A stretch of DNA of 64,000 bases from G963668345 sp965206025 (lineage in GTDB: Bacteria > Acidobacteriota > Terriglobia > Bryobacterales > UBA6623): the NCBI GenBank assembly GCA_965206025.1, contig CBDBIU010000004.1, positions 1,984,001-2,048,000 of the forward strand, in the 5' to 3' direction. Positions within the stretch are counted from its first letter, which is position 1, and every line of letters begins with the position of its first letter. Positions 18,868 through 26,613 of this stretch are shown here, in pieces. The position numbers were made by a program, and so were the translations under genes. The notes below the pieces were generated by a model. That model saw nothing but the letters and a program-made list of their open reading frames with translations, had not been told where the DNA came from and made no database searches.

Positions 18868-19884
18868 CTACGGCCGCAGGCCTTCGATGCCGAGCTTGAT
18901 TCGATAGATGCTCGAGCGGGCCGTCATGTACAGCGTCTTGCCGTCGGCCCCTCCCCAGGCCACGTTGGCCGGCGATTCCTCGGGCGCAATCGTCCCCAGG
19001 TGCTTGCCTTCGGGGCTTAGGATGAGGACGCCGCCGGGCCCGGTGCAATAGAGGTTGCCGAGTTTGTCGATCTTCAGCCCGTCGGGAACGCCTTCCGCTT
19101 CACTTCGATTGGCATCGTAGAAGACGCGACCTTCGCCGACGCCCCCTTCCTCGTTCACGTCGTAGGCCATTCAGACTCGGTTGTCCCCGTCGGAATTGGC
19201 GACGTAGAGGGTCTTCTCATCCGGCGAGAGCGCAATGCCGTTGGGGAAGGTCTGATCGCGGCTCAGAAGTTGCAATTTGCCGTCGGGGCTGAGCCGATAG
19301 ACGCCGTTAAAGTCGAGTTCCTTGGCCGGGTCGTCGTTGAGCTTGGCGAAACCATAGGGCGGATCGGTGAAATAGAGCGACCCGTTGGACCCGTACACCG
19401 CATCATTTGGACTGTTGAGCCGTTTGCCTTCGTATTTGGCGGCCAGCACGGTCCGTTGGCCGTCTTCTTCGACCCGCGAAACTTGACCCGCGCCGTGCTC
19501 ACAGAGAACCAGCCGGCCCTCGGCGTCGAGAGTCAGTCCGTTCGAGCCAATGAATCGTCCCTCCTCGTATTCGGCTTCGAACACCGGTGTGATGAAATCG
19601 CTGACTTGGCCGTCGGGCGTCCACTTATAGATGGCGTTGGCCGGGATGTCGCTGAAGAGCAGATACGGGCCGCCTTCACTCACCCACACCGGGCCTTCGG
19701 TGAACTGGAAGCCGCTGTGCAGCTTCTCGATTTTGGCATCGGCGGGTACGATCGCGTCGATGGCCGCATCCAGCCGCGCAATGGCGCCGGCGCCGGTGTC
19801 GGGAGGCGGGGCCGGCGCGGGGGCCGCACAGGAGGCCAACAAGATCAACATCGCAAGAGGAACTACCCTCGATCGGTTTGGCAT
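18868..19884 (-). pseudogene. SMP-30/gluconolactonase-like secreted lipoprotein with in-frame UGA
   Basis: One continuous frame of 338 codons encodes a six-bladed propeller lactonase of the SMP-30/gluconolactonase type, but codon 238 is TGA (19171-19173). The context NSDGDNRV-stop-MAYDVNEEG indicates that the TGA replaced TGG (Trp). Before it are a lipoprotein signal (MPNRSRVVPLAMLILLASC), KLHSGFQFTEGPVWV, GLTLDAEGRLVLCEHG, LNSPNDAVYGSNGSLYFTDP and FPNGIALSPDEKTLYV. After it are GVPDGLKIDKLGNLYCTGPG and TLYMTARSSIYRI, which complete the propeller. The start at 19884 follows GGGAGG. UGA is an ordinary stop here (the ECF gene ends TGA), so the product is probably truncated, unless this is a sequence error. 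Confidence 0.85.
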
Positions 19885-19991
19885 ACTAGATCCCTCCCTG
19901 GGAAATCGGTCCATTATGAGCTATCGGGGGTTCAAAAGTCGAGCTAAGGTTCGCGGTTTGAAGTGACGGCTCGCGTTCCACAGTCTCAACC

Positions 19992-20045
19992 AGCCCGCTT
20001 CTCTCACCGGCTGACGGAGGCTCGCGATAGGCCCGCGGGCGCGCG
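19992..20045. repeat. Dispersed inverted-repeat element, left-end fragment
   Basis: AGCCCGCTTCTCTCACCGGC followed by TGACGGAGGCTCGCGATAGGCCCG matches the left third of the dispersed repeat. It lies between the divergent lactonase-like and alcohol dehydrogenase genes. Confidence 0.5.
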
Positions 20046-20111
20046 AGTAGAACCGTTGTCGCGGACGCGGCGTTGTCGATCCACCACCGGGTCTGGTAGG
20101 TTCTTGGGACG

Positions 20112-21119
20112 ATGAAAGCTGCCCGCCTTCTCGAACCCCGAGGTCCAGTGGTCATCGAGGAAGTCCCAACACCCACGCCCGGGCCGGGTGAAGTACGGCT
20201 CCAGACCGAAGCGTGTGGTCTGTGCCATTCCGATCTGTTTATCCGCTCTCTCCCCAGCTTGCCGCGCGCTCCGGTTACCCTGGGTCACGAAGCCATCGGG
20301 ACGATCGAGCAGCTCGGTCCCGGTGTCGAGAGCTTCGAGAAAGGAGATCGAGTAGGACTCACCTACCTGTATCGGGGTTGCGGTTCGTGCGATTCATGCG
20401 GCGAATCCCGCCCGGAGCTTTGCTCGCGACAGATCAATACCGGCTACGACGTCGACGGCGCTTTGGCCGAATTCGTCGTGGCCCCGGCCGACTCGATCGT
20501 CAGAGTTCCTCCGGACCTGCCGGCGTCCGATCTCGCCCCCCTTTGCTGCGCCGGTTGGACAGCCTACCACGCCGTTGCCGCCGCGGACCTTGAACCTGGC
20601 TCGTGGCTGGCCATTTACGGCATCGGAGGACTCGGCCACCTGGCCATTCAGTTCGCCAAGCTGCGGGGGTTGCGCGTCGCGGCGGTCGACCTGGCGCCTG
20701 AAAAGCTCGCTCTCGCTTCCAAACTCGGCGCCGAAATCACCGTCAACGCTCGCGAGGAAGATCCCTCCCGCTTGCTGCGCAAGAAACTTCGGGGCGCGCA
20801 GGGGGCGATTTCGTTTGTTGCCTCGGCTTCGGCGGTCAGTCAAGCATTCGCTTCGCTGCGCCGAAACGGGATCCTGATCTTGGTCGGATTAGCCGCCGAA
20901 AAGGTCGAGCTGCCGCTGGTTGACGTGGTCCTCAAGCAGATCCGCATTCATGGCAGCTTCCTCGGCCGCCGCGAGGAGCTCGTGGAAGCCTTCGAGATTG
21001 CGCGCCGCGGCGATCTGCGCGTGGAAGTCCAAACCTGTTCGCTCGAAGATCTGCCCTTGGCGATGGACGGCATGGAAGCCGGGAAAGTCGCCGGGCGAGC
21101 CGTGGTAACGTTCCCCTGA
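20112..21119 (+). CDS. Zinc-dependent alcohol dehydrogenase (MDR superfamily)
   Basis: A 335-aa medium-chain dehydrogenase. Catalytic zinc ligands are seen in ACGLCHSDL (Cys) and LGHEAIGTIEQLGPGV (His-Glu). The structural zinc loop is GCGSCDSCGESRPELC. The cofactor site is IYGIGGLGHLAIQFAKLRG, followed by VAAVDLAPEKLALA, whose Asp favours NAD+. DVDGALAEFVVAPAD is also typical. It interconverts alcohols and aldehydes; the closest familiar type is the AdhP-like ethanol-active group, but the substrate is not known. It stands alone between a lactonase-like gene and tandem-PilZ genes, and has no gene partner suggesting a pathway. Confidence 0.93.
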   Translation: MKAARLLEPRGPVVIEEVPTPTPGPGEVRLQTEACGLCHSDLFIRSLPSLPRAPVTLGHEAIGTIEQLGPGVESFEKGDRVGLTYLYRGCGSCDSCGESRPELCSRQINTGYDVDGALAEFVVAPADSIVRVPPDLPASDLAPLCCAGWTAYHAVAAADLEPGSWLAIYGIGGLGHLAIQFAKLRGLRVAAVDLAPEKLALASKLGAEITVNAREEDPSRLLRKKLRGAQGAISFVASASAVSQAFASLRRNGILILVGLAAEKVELPLVDVVLKQIRIHGSFLGRREELVEAFEIARRGDLRVEVQTCSLEDLPLAMDGMEAGKVAGRAVVTFP

Positions 21120-21137
21120 ACCGGCGAAGCGCCGGAA

Positions 21138-21761
21138 TCAGGCGGGCGCTGTGTCTGGTTTCGGGTGGAGATCGCCAAGCAGGGCCACGTTGATCAAGTA
21201 GCGATCGCCTTCTTGACGGCAAGATTGCGCTGACCCAAGACCCTGTAACTCGTAACCCGACAGGAGTACGATCGACGGGGAGGGGATGGGCTCGGTGCTC
21301 CAAACCTCCAACTCTCCATCACCACCGTTCTGGATAAAGACACCGGAATCACCCACGGACCCGGACTCGTCCAGCCACTTCAGCCGGGCTGTTCCCAGAT
21401 CCGCGTTCTGGGAACGGGGCCGCTGCTTGCCCAGGAACCGGACTCTGACGCGAAAGCCGCTGTTGGTCCTCTGGCAGCCGTCGACCAAGCCCCGGTAGTC
21501 GCCTCCGTCGGGCAGAATCAACCACACCTTCTCGTCCACGGGCACCGGGCGCGGCGAGGACACCCTCAAACCCTTCGGCGACTGCTCCCCCAGTTCAACG
21601 TCGAGGTAGTTTGAGTTGCCTGCTTCGCTCACCCAGCTCATCCCGGCCGGTGAACCCGAGACATCGCCCCGTTGCTCGGGGGGGTTATTTTGCTCCGGAC
21701 TTTCGCTAGGACTCGGCTGACCGGTAGCCCGACGCCAAAGACTGCTTAGCCTAATCTTCAC
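21138..21761 (-). CDS. Tandem PilZ-like protein with degenerate c-di-GMP motifs
   Basis: A 207-aa cytoplasmic protein that aligns with the neighbouring gene at 21969-22673: MKIRLSSLWRRATG against MGIRLRSMLGFVAG, both followed by an EQRG block and two beta-barrel repeats. The c-di-GMP signature (RxxxR then D/NxSxxG) is broken here: RGDVS and LGEQSPKGLRV in the first domain, and RPRSQ and IQNGGDGELEV in the second. The domain fold is inferred from this alignment. It may be a non-binding paralogue of its neighbour. The two genes share direction, with about 200 bp between them. Confidence 0.65.
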   Translation of the reverse strand: MKIRLSSLWRRATGQPSPSESPEQNNPPEQRGDVSGSPAGMSWVSEAGNSNYLDVELGEQSPKGLRVSSPRPVPVDEKVWLILPDGGDYRGLVDGCQRTNSGFRVRVRFLGKQRPRSQNADLGTARLKWLDESGSVGDSGVFIQNGGDGELEVWSTEPIPSPSIVLLSGYELQGLGSAQSCRQEGDRYLINVALLGDLHPKPDTAPA

Positions 21762-21968
21762 GAGCCTAGTATCCGGGTCCGAATCGACCGCTGCAATCGG
21801 CCAAATACACTATTTTGAGGCCGTGCGAAAGCACTACCCGGAAAGCATTACCCATGGTTTCATGAGCGAGATCTCCGTCCCCCCCCGCGCCCACCGATGG
21901 AGTTTCGGATCGGCCGTCCGGGGTGGCCCGGCCTCGATCTCGCGCGCTCGCCGGTCGGCTGCGCGGTT

Positions 21969-22673
21969 TTAGGGATGCCGCCGGTGACCGGAAATGTCGT
22001 CGCGACCGAGATACATTTCCCGCGCGACGTCTCGCAAGGCTCTGCCGCCTTGCCGAACTACGTGAAGGCCGACCAGATATTTTCCGCTCTCGAACTGACA
22101 ATAGCAACTGGACCCGAAATACGCCGCGCGGGACCCCGTGAGGCGAACCATCGACGACGCCGGCACCCTGCTGGGGACCGTAAGCTGAATCCCTTCCTCG
22201 CTAAGGTTTCGGACCCCGACTTGGTCCTCGATGAGTGCTCCCGCGGGACCAGACCACGACAGTGTACCTTCACCAGTCGTGGGTTCTCGCTCGTGGCGAC
22301 GCCGCTCCCGGAACACGAGCACGGCCCCGGCGAAATACCCGCCATCCCGCGGCCGGCAATGCCGCAAAACGCCCCGGTACTTCTTGTCTTCAGGCCCTGC
22401 GATCGTGACCGTTTGACCGACTGGAATCTCGTCAGGAAACTGGATCCCAAGGCCCCCTGAAGACCTGTCTTTGATTTCAATCTCTTGCTTTACTAGCTCC
22501 CCGGCCGGCTTCCGCCACCTAATAGTTGCCGTCTCAGCCGCGGGAACCCGCAGCTCACCTCGTTGTTCCTCGGGCTGAGAGGAAGTGTTCATTTGGGACG
22601 ACGGCTTCGGGGCGAATACGTCACTGACGGCACCGGCCACGAACCCCAACATGGACCTCAAACGAATTCCCAT
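21969..22673 (-). CDS. Tandem PilZ domain protein
   Basis: A 234-aa protein with two PilZ domains, each with both halves of the c-di-GMP-binding signature. The first has RGELR and, about 30 residues later, DRSSGGLGI; the second has RRHER and NLSEEGIQL. PilZ domains bind cyclic di-GMP and switch partner proteins, often in exopolysaccharide synthesis or motility. The ATG at 22673 was preferred over one at 22712 because the paralogue at 21138-21761 aligns from here. The target is not known, but polysaccharide genes are present on either side at a distance. Confidence 0.82.
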   Translation of the reverse strand: MGIRLRSMLGFVAGAVSDVFAPKPSSQMNTSSQPEEQRGELRVPAAETATIRWRKPAGELVKQEIEIKDRSSGGLGIQFPDEIPVGQTVTIAGPEDKKYRGVLRHCRPRDGGYFAGAVLVFRERRRHEREPTTGEGTLSWSGPAGALIEDQVGVRNLSEEGIQLTVPSRVPASSMVRLTGSRAAYFGSSCYCQFESGKYLVGLHVVRQGGRALRDVAREMYLGRDDISGHRRHP

Positions 22674-22747
22674 CCGCTCTATTATGAGGGGTTCCTTGCC
22701 GATAGGCAACATGACGTCTATCCAAACAGCAATGACCCTATATATTT

Positions 22748-22938
22748 TAGCCCGCTTTTCTCAGCACGTGGCGACGCGAAGTGCGTAAGAGGCCCGTCAG
22801 CACAAGGCGCGCGCCGCTCGGCGCCCTCAGATCATGCGGGCGTACTTGAACCCTGGGTTGAGCACGGCGAGCAAGCGCCACGAAGTAATGACGGGCCTCT
22901 TGCCTGCTTCGGCCCTCAGATGCTGAGAAAAGCGAGTT
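22748..22938. repeat. Dispersed inverted-repeat element, copy 5 (full length)
   Basis: TAGCCCGCTTTTCTCAGCACG on the left, GATGCTGAGAAAAGCGAG on the right. The body, in the opposite orientation to copy 2, has GTGCGTAAGAGGCCCGTCAG, CAAGGCGCGCGCCGCTCGGC and GAGCACGGCGAGCAAGCGCC. It fills the spacer upstream of the tandem PilZ gene and the pterin dehydratase gene. Confidence 0.85.
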
Positions 22939-23002
22939 GGGGCAAGGATCGGGAAACTTCGGCCACGAGTTTGATACGATAGCCGCTACGTGAGGACATA
23001 GG

Positions 23003-23335
23003 ATGGGAAACATGACCGAGTTGGCCCAGAAAACATGCGTGCCCTGCCGGGGAGGCGTGCCCCCTCTCCGGGGAACCGAGCTCCAACGCCTGGCCGATCA
23101 AGTGCCGCGATGGAAGGTGGTCGAGGAGCACCACATCGAAAGAACTTTTGAGTTCTCGAATTTTCGGGACGCTCTCGAGTTCACCAACCGAGTCGGGGAG
23201 CTCGCCGAGGAGCAGGGCCACCACCCCGATATCTATCTTGCTTGGGGCAAGACCGGAATCACGATCTGGACACACAAGATTGACGGGCTGACGGAAAGCG
23301 ACTTTGTGATGGCCGCCAAAATCGATGCCCTGTAA
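23003..23335 (+). CDS. 4a-hydroxytetrahydrobiopterin dehydratase (pterin carbinolamine dehydratase)
   Basis: A 110-aa protein with the PCD fold. Typical elements are CVPCRGGVPPL near the N-terminus, LADQVPRWKVV, the active-site region EEQGHHPDIYLAWGKTGITI (His-His and Asp-Ile-Tyr) and WTHKIDGLTESDFVMAAKID at the end. It dehydrates the 4a-carbinolamine formed by aromatic amino acid hydroxylases and regenerates pterin cofactor. No hydroxylase gene is nearby. The ATG at 23003 follows GAGG by seven bases; an in-frame ATG at 23012 is an alternative. Confidence 0.95.
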   Translation: MGNMTELAQKTCVPCRGGVPPLRGTELQRLADQVPRWKVVEEHHIERTFEFSNFRDALEFTNRVGELAEEQGHHPDIYLAWGKTGITIWTHKIDGLTESDFVMAAKIDAL

Positions 23336-23476
23336 GTCGCGAAACGGCCCTCTACTTTGAGTTGCGCTCTCCCTCTCGTCCGCCCTCTTGCTTGCGGAGA
23401 CAGGAATTACATTGCGCGCCGTAGCTTCGCGCCGCGGGGTGTGGGAAGTTTACGGCGACTGGTCACATGGGCGACC

Positions 23477-25081
23477 TTATGGGCCGGCAATGGCGATATT
23501 CGACGTATCGCCCTCGGCCTCGCTGGGCATGCGGATCGTAAGCGGAACCTGATCGCCCGGCAGCGCCCCTAGAGGTACCCGAGCGTTAATCTGATACAAC
23601 CCGGAAAAGCCCGGCGCCAGCCCGGAGAAATCAACGATCGCCGGCATTCCTCCGATCGTCACCTCGGGCGTCTCAACCGTGTTGTACCCGCCAGGGTTTA
23701 GCTCTCCCGCCGGCAAGGGAAGGCCCTCCGGGTCGCCACCCGGCGTGGCCTTGCCCAGTCCGGTAAGGAAGATTTGTAGGATCACGCCCGGAGACACCGG
23801 CTCCCCGCAGTCTGCTAAAGCAGCCACCCCGTCCGCCTTGCAGTTCGTGGGGATGCCGAGAGTGGCCGCTGTCGAAGCGGGAATGGCCAAATGCCTGGTC
23901 GGCCCGCGATTTGGGACGTCGGAGTCGAAGGCGACCAAAGCCGCCGCGTACATGCGACCCGGGTCGGCGCGATAAATACCCGTGGCTGCCGGCACCATCG
24001 CCAGCATGAACATATCGCTGGTCCCCGCCGAATTGGTGACCTCCACTTGAACCTGGCCCATTTCGGGCAGATCGGTCGGCGCCAGGACGTTGATCTGCGG
24101 GAAGGGAGTGTTTCCAAACACTCCAAACAGCGGCGCGGCCGCGCCGTCAAACAGGACCGATACACCTTCATCCACAAATTCAGTGGAAGGGAACAGACCA
24201 CCGTTGTTCGTCATGCCGAAGTTCTGGCCGAAAACGGCCAGGATGGAACCGGGCGCCGCCGGTGCGTTGGCGAGAAAACTGGCGCTGCTGACGATGCCTC
24301 CGACCGTCGGCGGCGGCGGCAGCGCGCCCACGGCAACCATCACAACCTTGCTTGTCTGCTCGCCGATTTCCAATGTGAGCGCATGGGTACCCGCGGCAAG
24401 AGCCGCCGGCAAGGTAAAGGCGACGTCAAAGGTGCCAACAAAACCACCGCTAAGAGCCGCCGATAGTACCGTTGCGTCTGACCCGGCAATCTTTACCTCG
24501 GGTATCGTCACCGTCACAGCCGGCGGGAGAGGTCCAGCTTCTCCGGTTCCGACCTGCGGATTGGTGGGCCCCAAGCCCGTCGCCGTAAGTCGAAGAGTCT
24601 CACCGGGTATGGCGGGATTCTCCATCGAGATTGCGCTTGAATCCGCGTGGGTGACAAAAAAGATACCCGGTGCATGGGTCTCCAGGGTGATTGCCAGTTC
24701 ATGCGCCGCATCAACGCGCCCGTTTAGGGCAAAACTCAGCGGCGTCGTCGAGGGTTGCTGCAGTTTCAGCGTGGCGGGCCCAGCCTGGGCATCGACCGGG
24801 AACTGTACGCCGAATTGTCCGGGGGAAGCAGAAGAAAGCGCCGCGGGTTCATCGTTGACCAGTACCTGCATGCCACAGAGTGTAGTTGGCCACGGGACAC
24901 CTGGGGCGAATTCAGTACAGCCTTCGGTGAGGTTCTGTCCAAAGATGTTCGCGAGGACACCGGGTGCAAGCAAAGGATCGTTGGACGCCGCATTAACCGC
25001 GGAACCCACGGTAGGTTCTTGGCCCGTTGCCGGGCCCACGGCCAGCAAACTTGAGAACGCGAGCACCAAACCCCTTCTCAT
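23477..25081 (-). CDS. Secreted TIGR03437-type repeat protein
   Basis: A 534-aa secreted protein with a signal peptide (MRRGLVLAFSSLLAVGPATG). Two related beta-rich units start VGSAVNAASNDPLLAPGVLA and VGGIVSSASFLANAPAAPGS, each followed by an xIFGQN or AVFGQN motif; a C-terminal part has GVILQIFLTGLGKATPGGD and SGLYQINARVPLGALPGD. These features are the hallmark of the TIGR03437 C-terminal family, greatly expanded in Solibacter-like acidobacteria; the function is unknown and presumably involves the cell surface. An ISL3-family IS is inserted 11 bp upstream of the ATG: the GGGGGAG ribosome site is kept but any native promoter has been displaced. Confidence 0.88.
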   Translation of the reverse strand: MRRGLVLAFSSLLAVGPATGQEPTVGSAVNAASNDPLLAPGVLANIFGQNLTEGCTEFAPGVPWPTTLCGMQVLVNDEPAALSSASPGQFGVQFPVDAQAGPATLKLQQPSTTPLSFALNGRVDAAHELAITLETHAPGIFFVTHADSSAISMENPAIPGETLRLTATGLGPTNPQVGTGEAGPLPPAVTVTIPEVKIAGSDATVLSAALSGGFVGTFDVAFTLPAALAAGTHALTLEIGEQTSKVVMVAVGALPPPPTVGGIVSSASFLANAPAAPGSILAVFGQNFGMTNNGGLFPSTEFVDEGVSVLFDGAAAPLFGVFGNTPFPQINVLAPTDLPEMGQVQVEVTNSAGTSDMFMLAMVPAATGIYRADPGRMYAAALVAFDSDVPNRGPTRHLAIPASTAATLGIPTNCKADGVAALADCGEPVSPGVILQIFLTGLGKATPGGDPEGLPLPAGELNPGGYNTVETPEVTIGGMPAIVDFSGLAPGFSGLYQINARVPLGALPGDQVPLTIRMPSEAEGDTSNIAIAGP

Positions 25082-25099
25082 GAAACTCCCCCTAGAGGT

Positions 25100-26398
25100 G
25101 GTTCTTCCGGGTTTCTAGTGGGCGAGTGTGGCTCGGTGGTAGTCTCGCGGGATGCAAGACCGCGAGCTATACCGCCAGATTCTGGGCATCGAAAGTCCCT
25201 GGAAAGTCGCGCGAGTGGAGCTGCGCCGAGCCGACGGCGAAGTCCACATCTTCCTCGAACACGACGAGCAAGTCCGCTGGCCGTGCCGCCAATGCAGCGC
25301 CGTGTGCGCACTCCACGATCATCAGCCCGAACGCCGCTGGCGTCACCTCGACACCTGTCAGTACCGCACGATCCTGCACGCCCGGCCGCCGCGCAGCGAC
25401 TGCTCCGAGCACGGGCCGCGCGTCGTGCGACTGCCCTGGGCCGAGGCTTCCAGCCGCTTCACCGCGCTGTTTGAAGCTCTCGCGATCTCGTGGCTGAAGG
25501 AAGCCAGCCAGCAAGGCATCGCCGAGTTGCTGGCGCTGAGCTGGGACGAGATTCACGGCATCCTGGAACGCGCCGTGCAACGTGGGCTCGAACGTCGCGC
25601 GGCAGAGCCGATTCCCTACCTGGGCGTCGACGAGAAGAGCTTCCGCAAGCGCCATCGCTATCTCACCGTCGTCAACGATCTCAACCGCTCGCGCGTGTTG
25701 TTCGTCGCCGAGGGACGCCGCCAGGCCAGCCTGGACGGCTTTTGGAAGACGTTGAGCGCAGAGCAACTCGCCCGAGTCGAGGCCGTCGCGATGGACATGT
25801 GGGATCCTTACGTCGCCTCGACCCGGGAGCATCTCGACGAATCGGAGAAAAAGATCGTTTACGACAAATATCACATCGCGGCGCATCTGGCGAAGGCGGT
25901 GGACCAAGTGCGGCGGGCGGAGAACAAGCGTTTACTGGCCCTCGGCGACGAACGTTTGACAGGCACGAAGTACGCTTGGCTGCGGCATCCGGCGAACTTT
26001 TCCGAGGACGCCTGGCGCGAGTTCCGCGCGCTGCGCGAAAGCGACTTGAAAACGGCGCGGGCGTGGGCGTTGAAGGAAACGGCGATGCGGCTGTTCGACT
26101 ATCGTCGCGAATCGGCGGCGCGAGCTTTCTTCGAGCAATGGCGCGGCTGGGCGAGTCGCAGCCGGCTGACGCCGATGGTCACCGTAGCGCGGATGTTGAC
26201 GGCTCGCCTCGAAAACATACTCACGTATCTGAAACACCGCATTACGAACGCGGTCAGCGAGGGGTTGAACTCAAGGATTCAATGGGTCAAGGCCACGGCG
26301 CGCGGTTTCCGCAATCAACAGAACTTCATCAACGCCATCTACTTCCACTGTGGGAAACTCGATCTGGCTCCTTCGCCCACTTAAAACCCGGAAGAGCC
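25100..26398 (+). mobile_element. Complete ISL3-family insertion sequence (1299 bp)
   Basis: Ends are GGTTCTTCCGGGTTTCTAGT on the left and, inverted, GGCTCTTCCGGGTTTTAAGT on the right. A perfect 8-bp duplication CTAGAGGT lies at 25092-25099 and 26399-26406, as expected for ISL3. It carries one transposase gene. The ends closely match those of the six short elements in this window, making it, or a sister IS, the likely source of transposase for them. Confidence 0.96.
25152..26384 (+). CDS. ISL3 family transposase
   Basis: A 410-aa transposase that fills its IS. The N-terminal zinc-binding part has CRQC at 45-48 and DCSEHG near 83. The DDE catalytic residues are readable: Asp160 in YLGVDEKSFRKRHRY, Asp215 in AVAMDMWDPY and Glu370 in TNAVSEGLNSRIQ, with KATARGFRN following as is usual for ISL3. 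The gene is intact, full length and within flanks carrying a perfect target duplication, so it may be active. Its likely extra role is to mobilise the related short elements in trans (inference from shared ends and the same 8-bp duplication). Confidence 0.96.
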   Translation: MQDRELYRQILGIESPWKVARVELRRADGEVHIFLEHDEQVRWPCRQCSAVCALHDHQPERRWRHLDTCQYRTILHARPPRSDCSEHGPRVVRLPWAEASSRFTALFEALAISWLKEASQQGIAELLALSWDEIHGILERAVQRGLERRAAEPIPYLGVDEKSFRKRHRYLTVVNDLNRSRVLFVAEGRRQASLDGFWKTLSAEQLARVEAVAMDMWDPYVASTREHLDESEKKIVYDKYHIAAHLAKAVDQVRRAENKRLLALGDERLTGTKYAWLRHPANFSEDAWREFRALRESDLKTARAWALKETAMRLFDYRRESAARAFFEQWRGWASRSRLTPMVTVARMLTARLENILTYLKHRITNAVSEGLNSRIQWVKATARGFRNQQNFINAIYFHCGKLDLAPSPT

Positions 26399-26613
26399 CT
26401 AGAGGTCAACCCTTGCAGGGCATTTTAGCAGAAAAACGTTCCGGCACGACCCCCAATTACTTCTTGATAGTGTCCTAACCACCCTCCCATTTGAACAGGC
26501 GAGGGAAATTCAAGTGCCCGGGCCGGCACTTCGCGGCGTGAGCCAAAAACCGGCCGGGCGCGCCCAACAACTTCCGGGCACGGCGAACCCGAACCGCGCC
26601 GCTCTATCGAGCG

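Noticed and set aside
19171..19173. UGA recoding (Trp or selenocysteine) in the SMP-30-like gene
   Set aside because: Other genes here end normally in TGA, and the site lies where Trp is expected, so a simple nonsense change or error is more likely than recoding.
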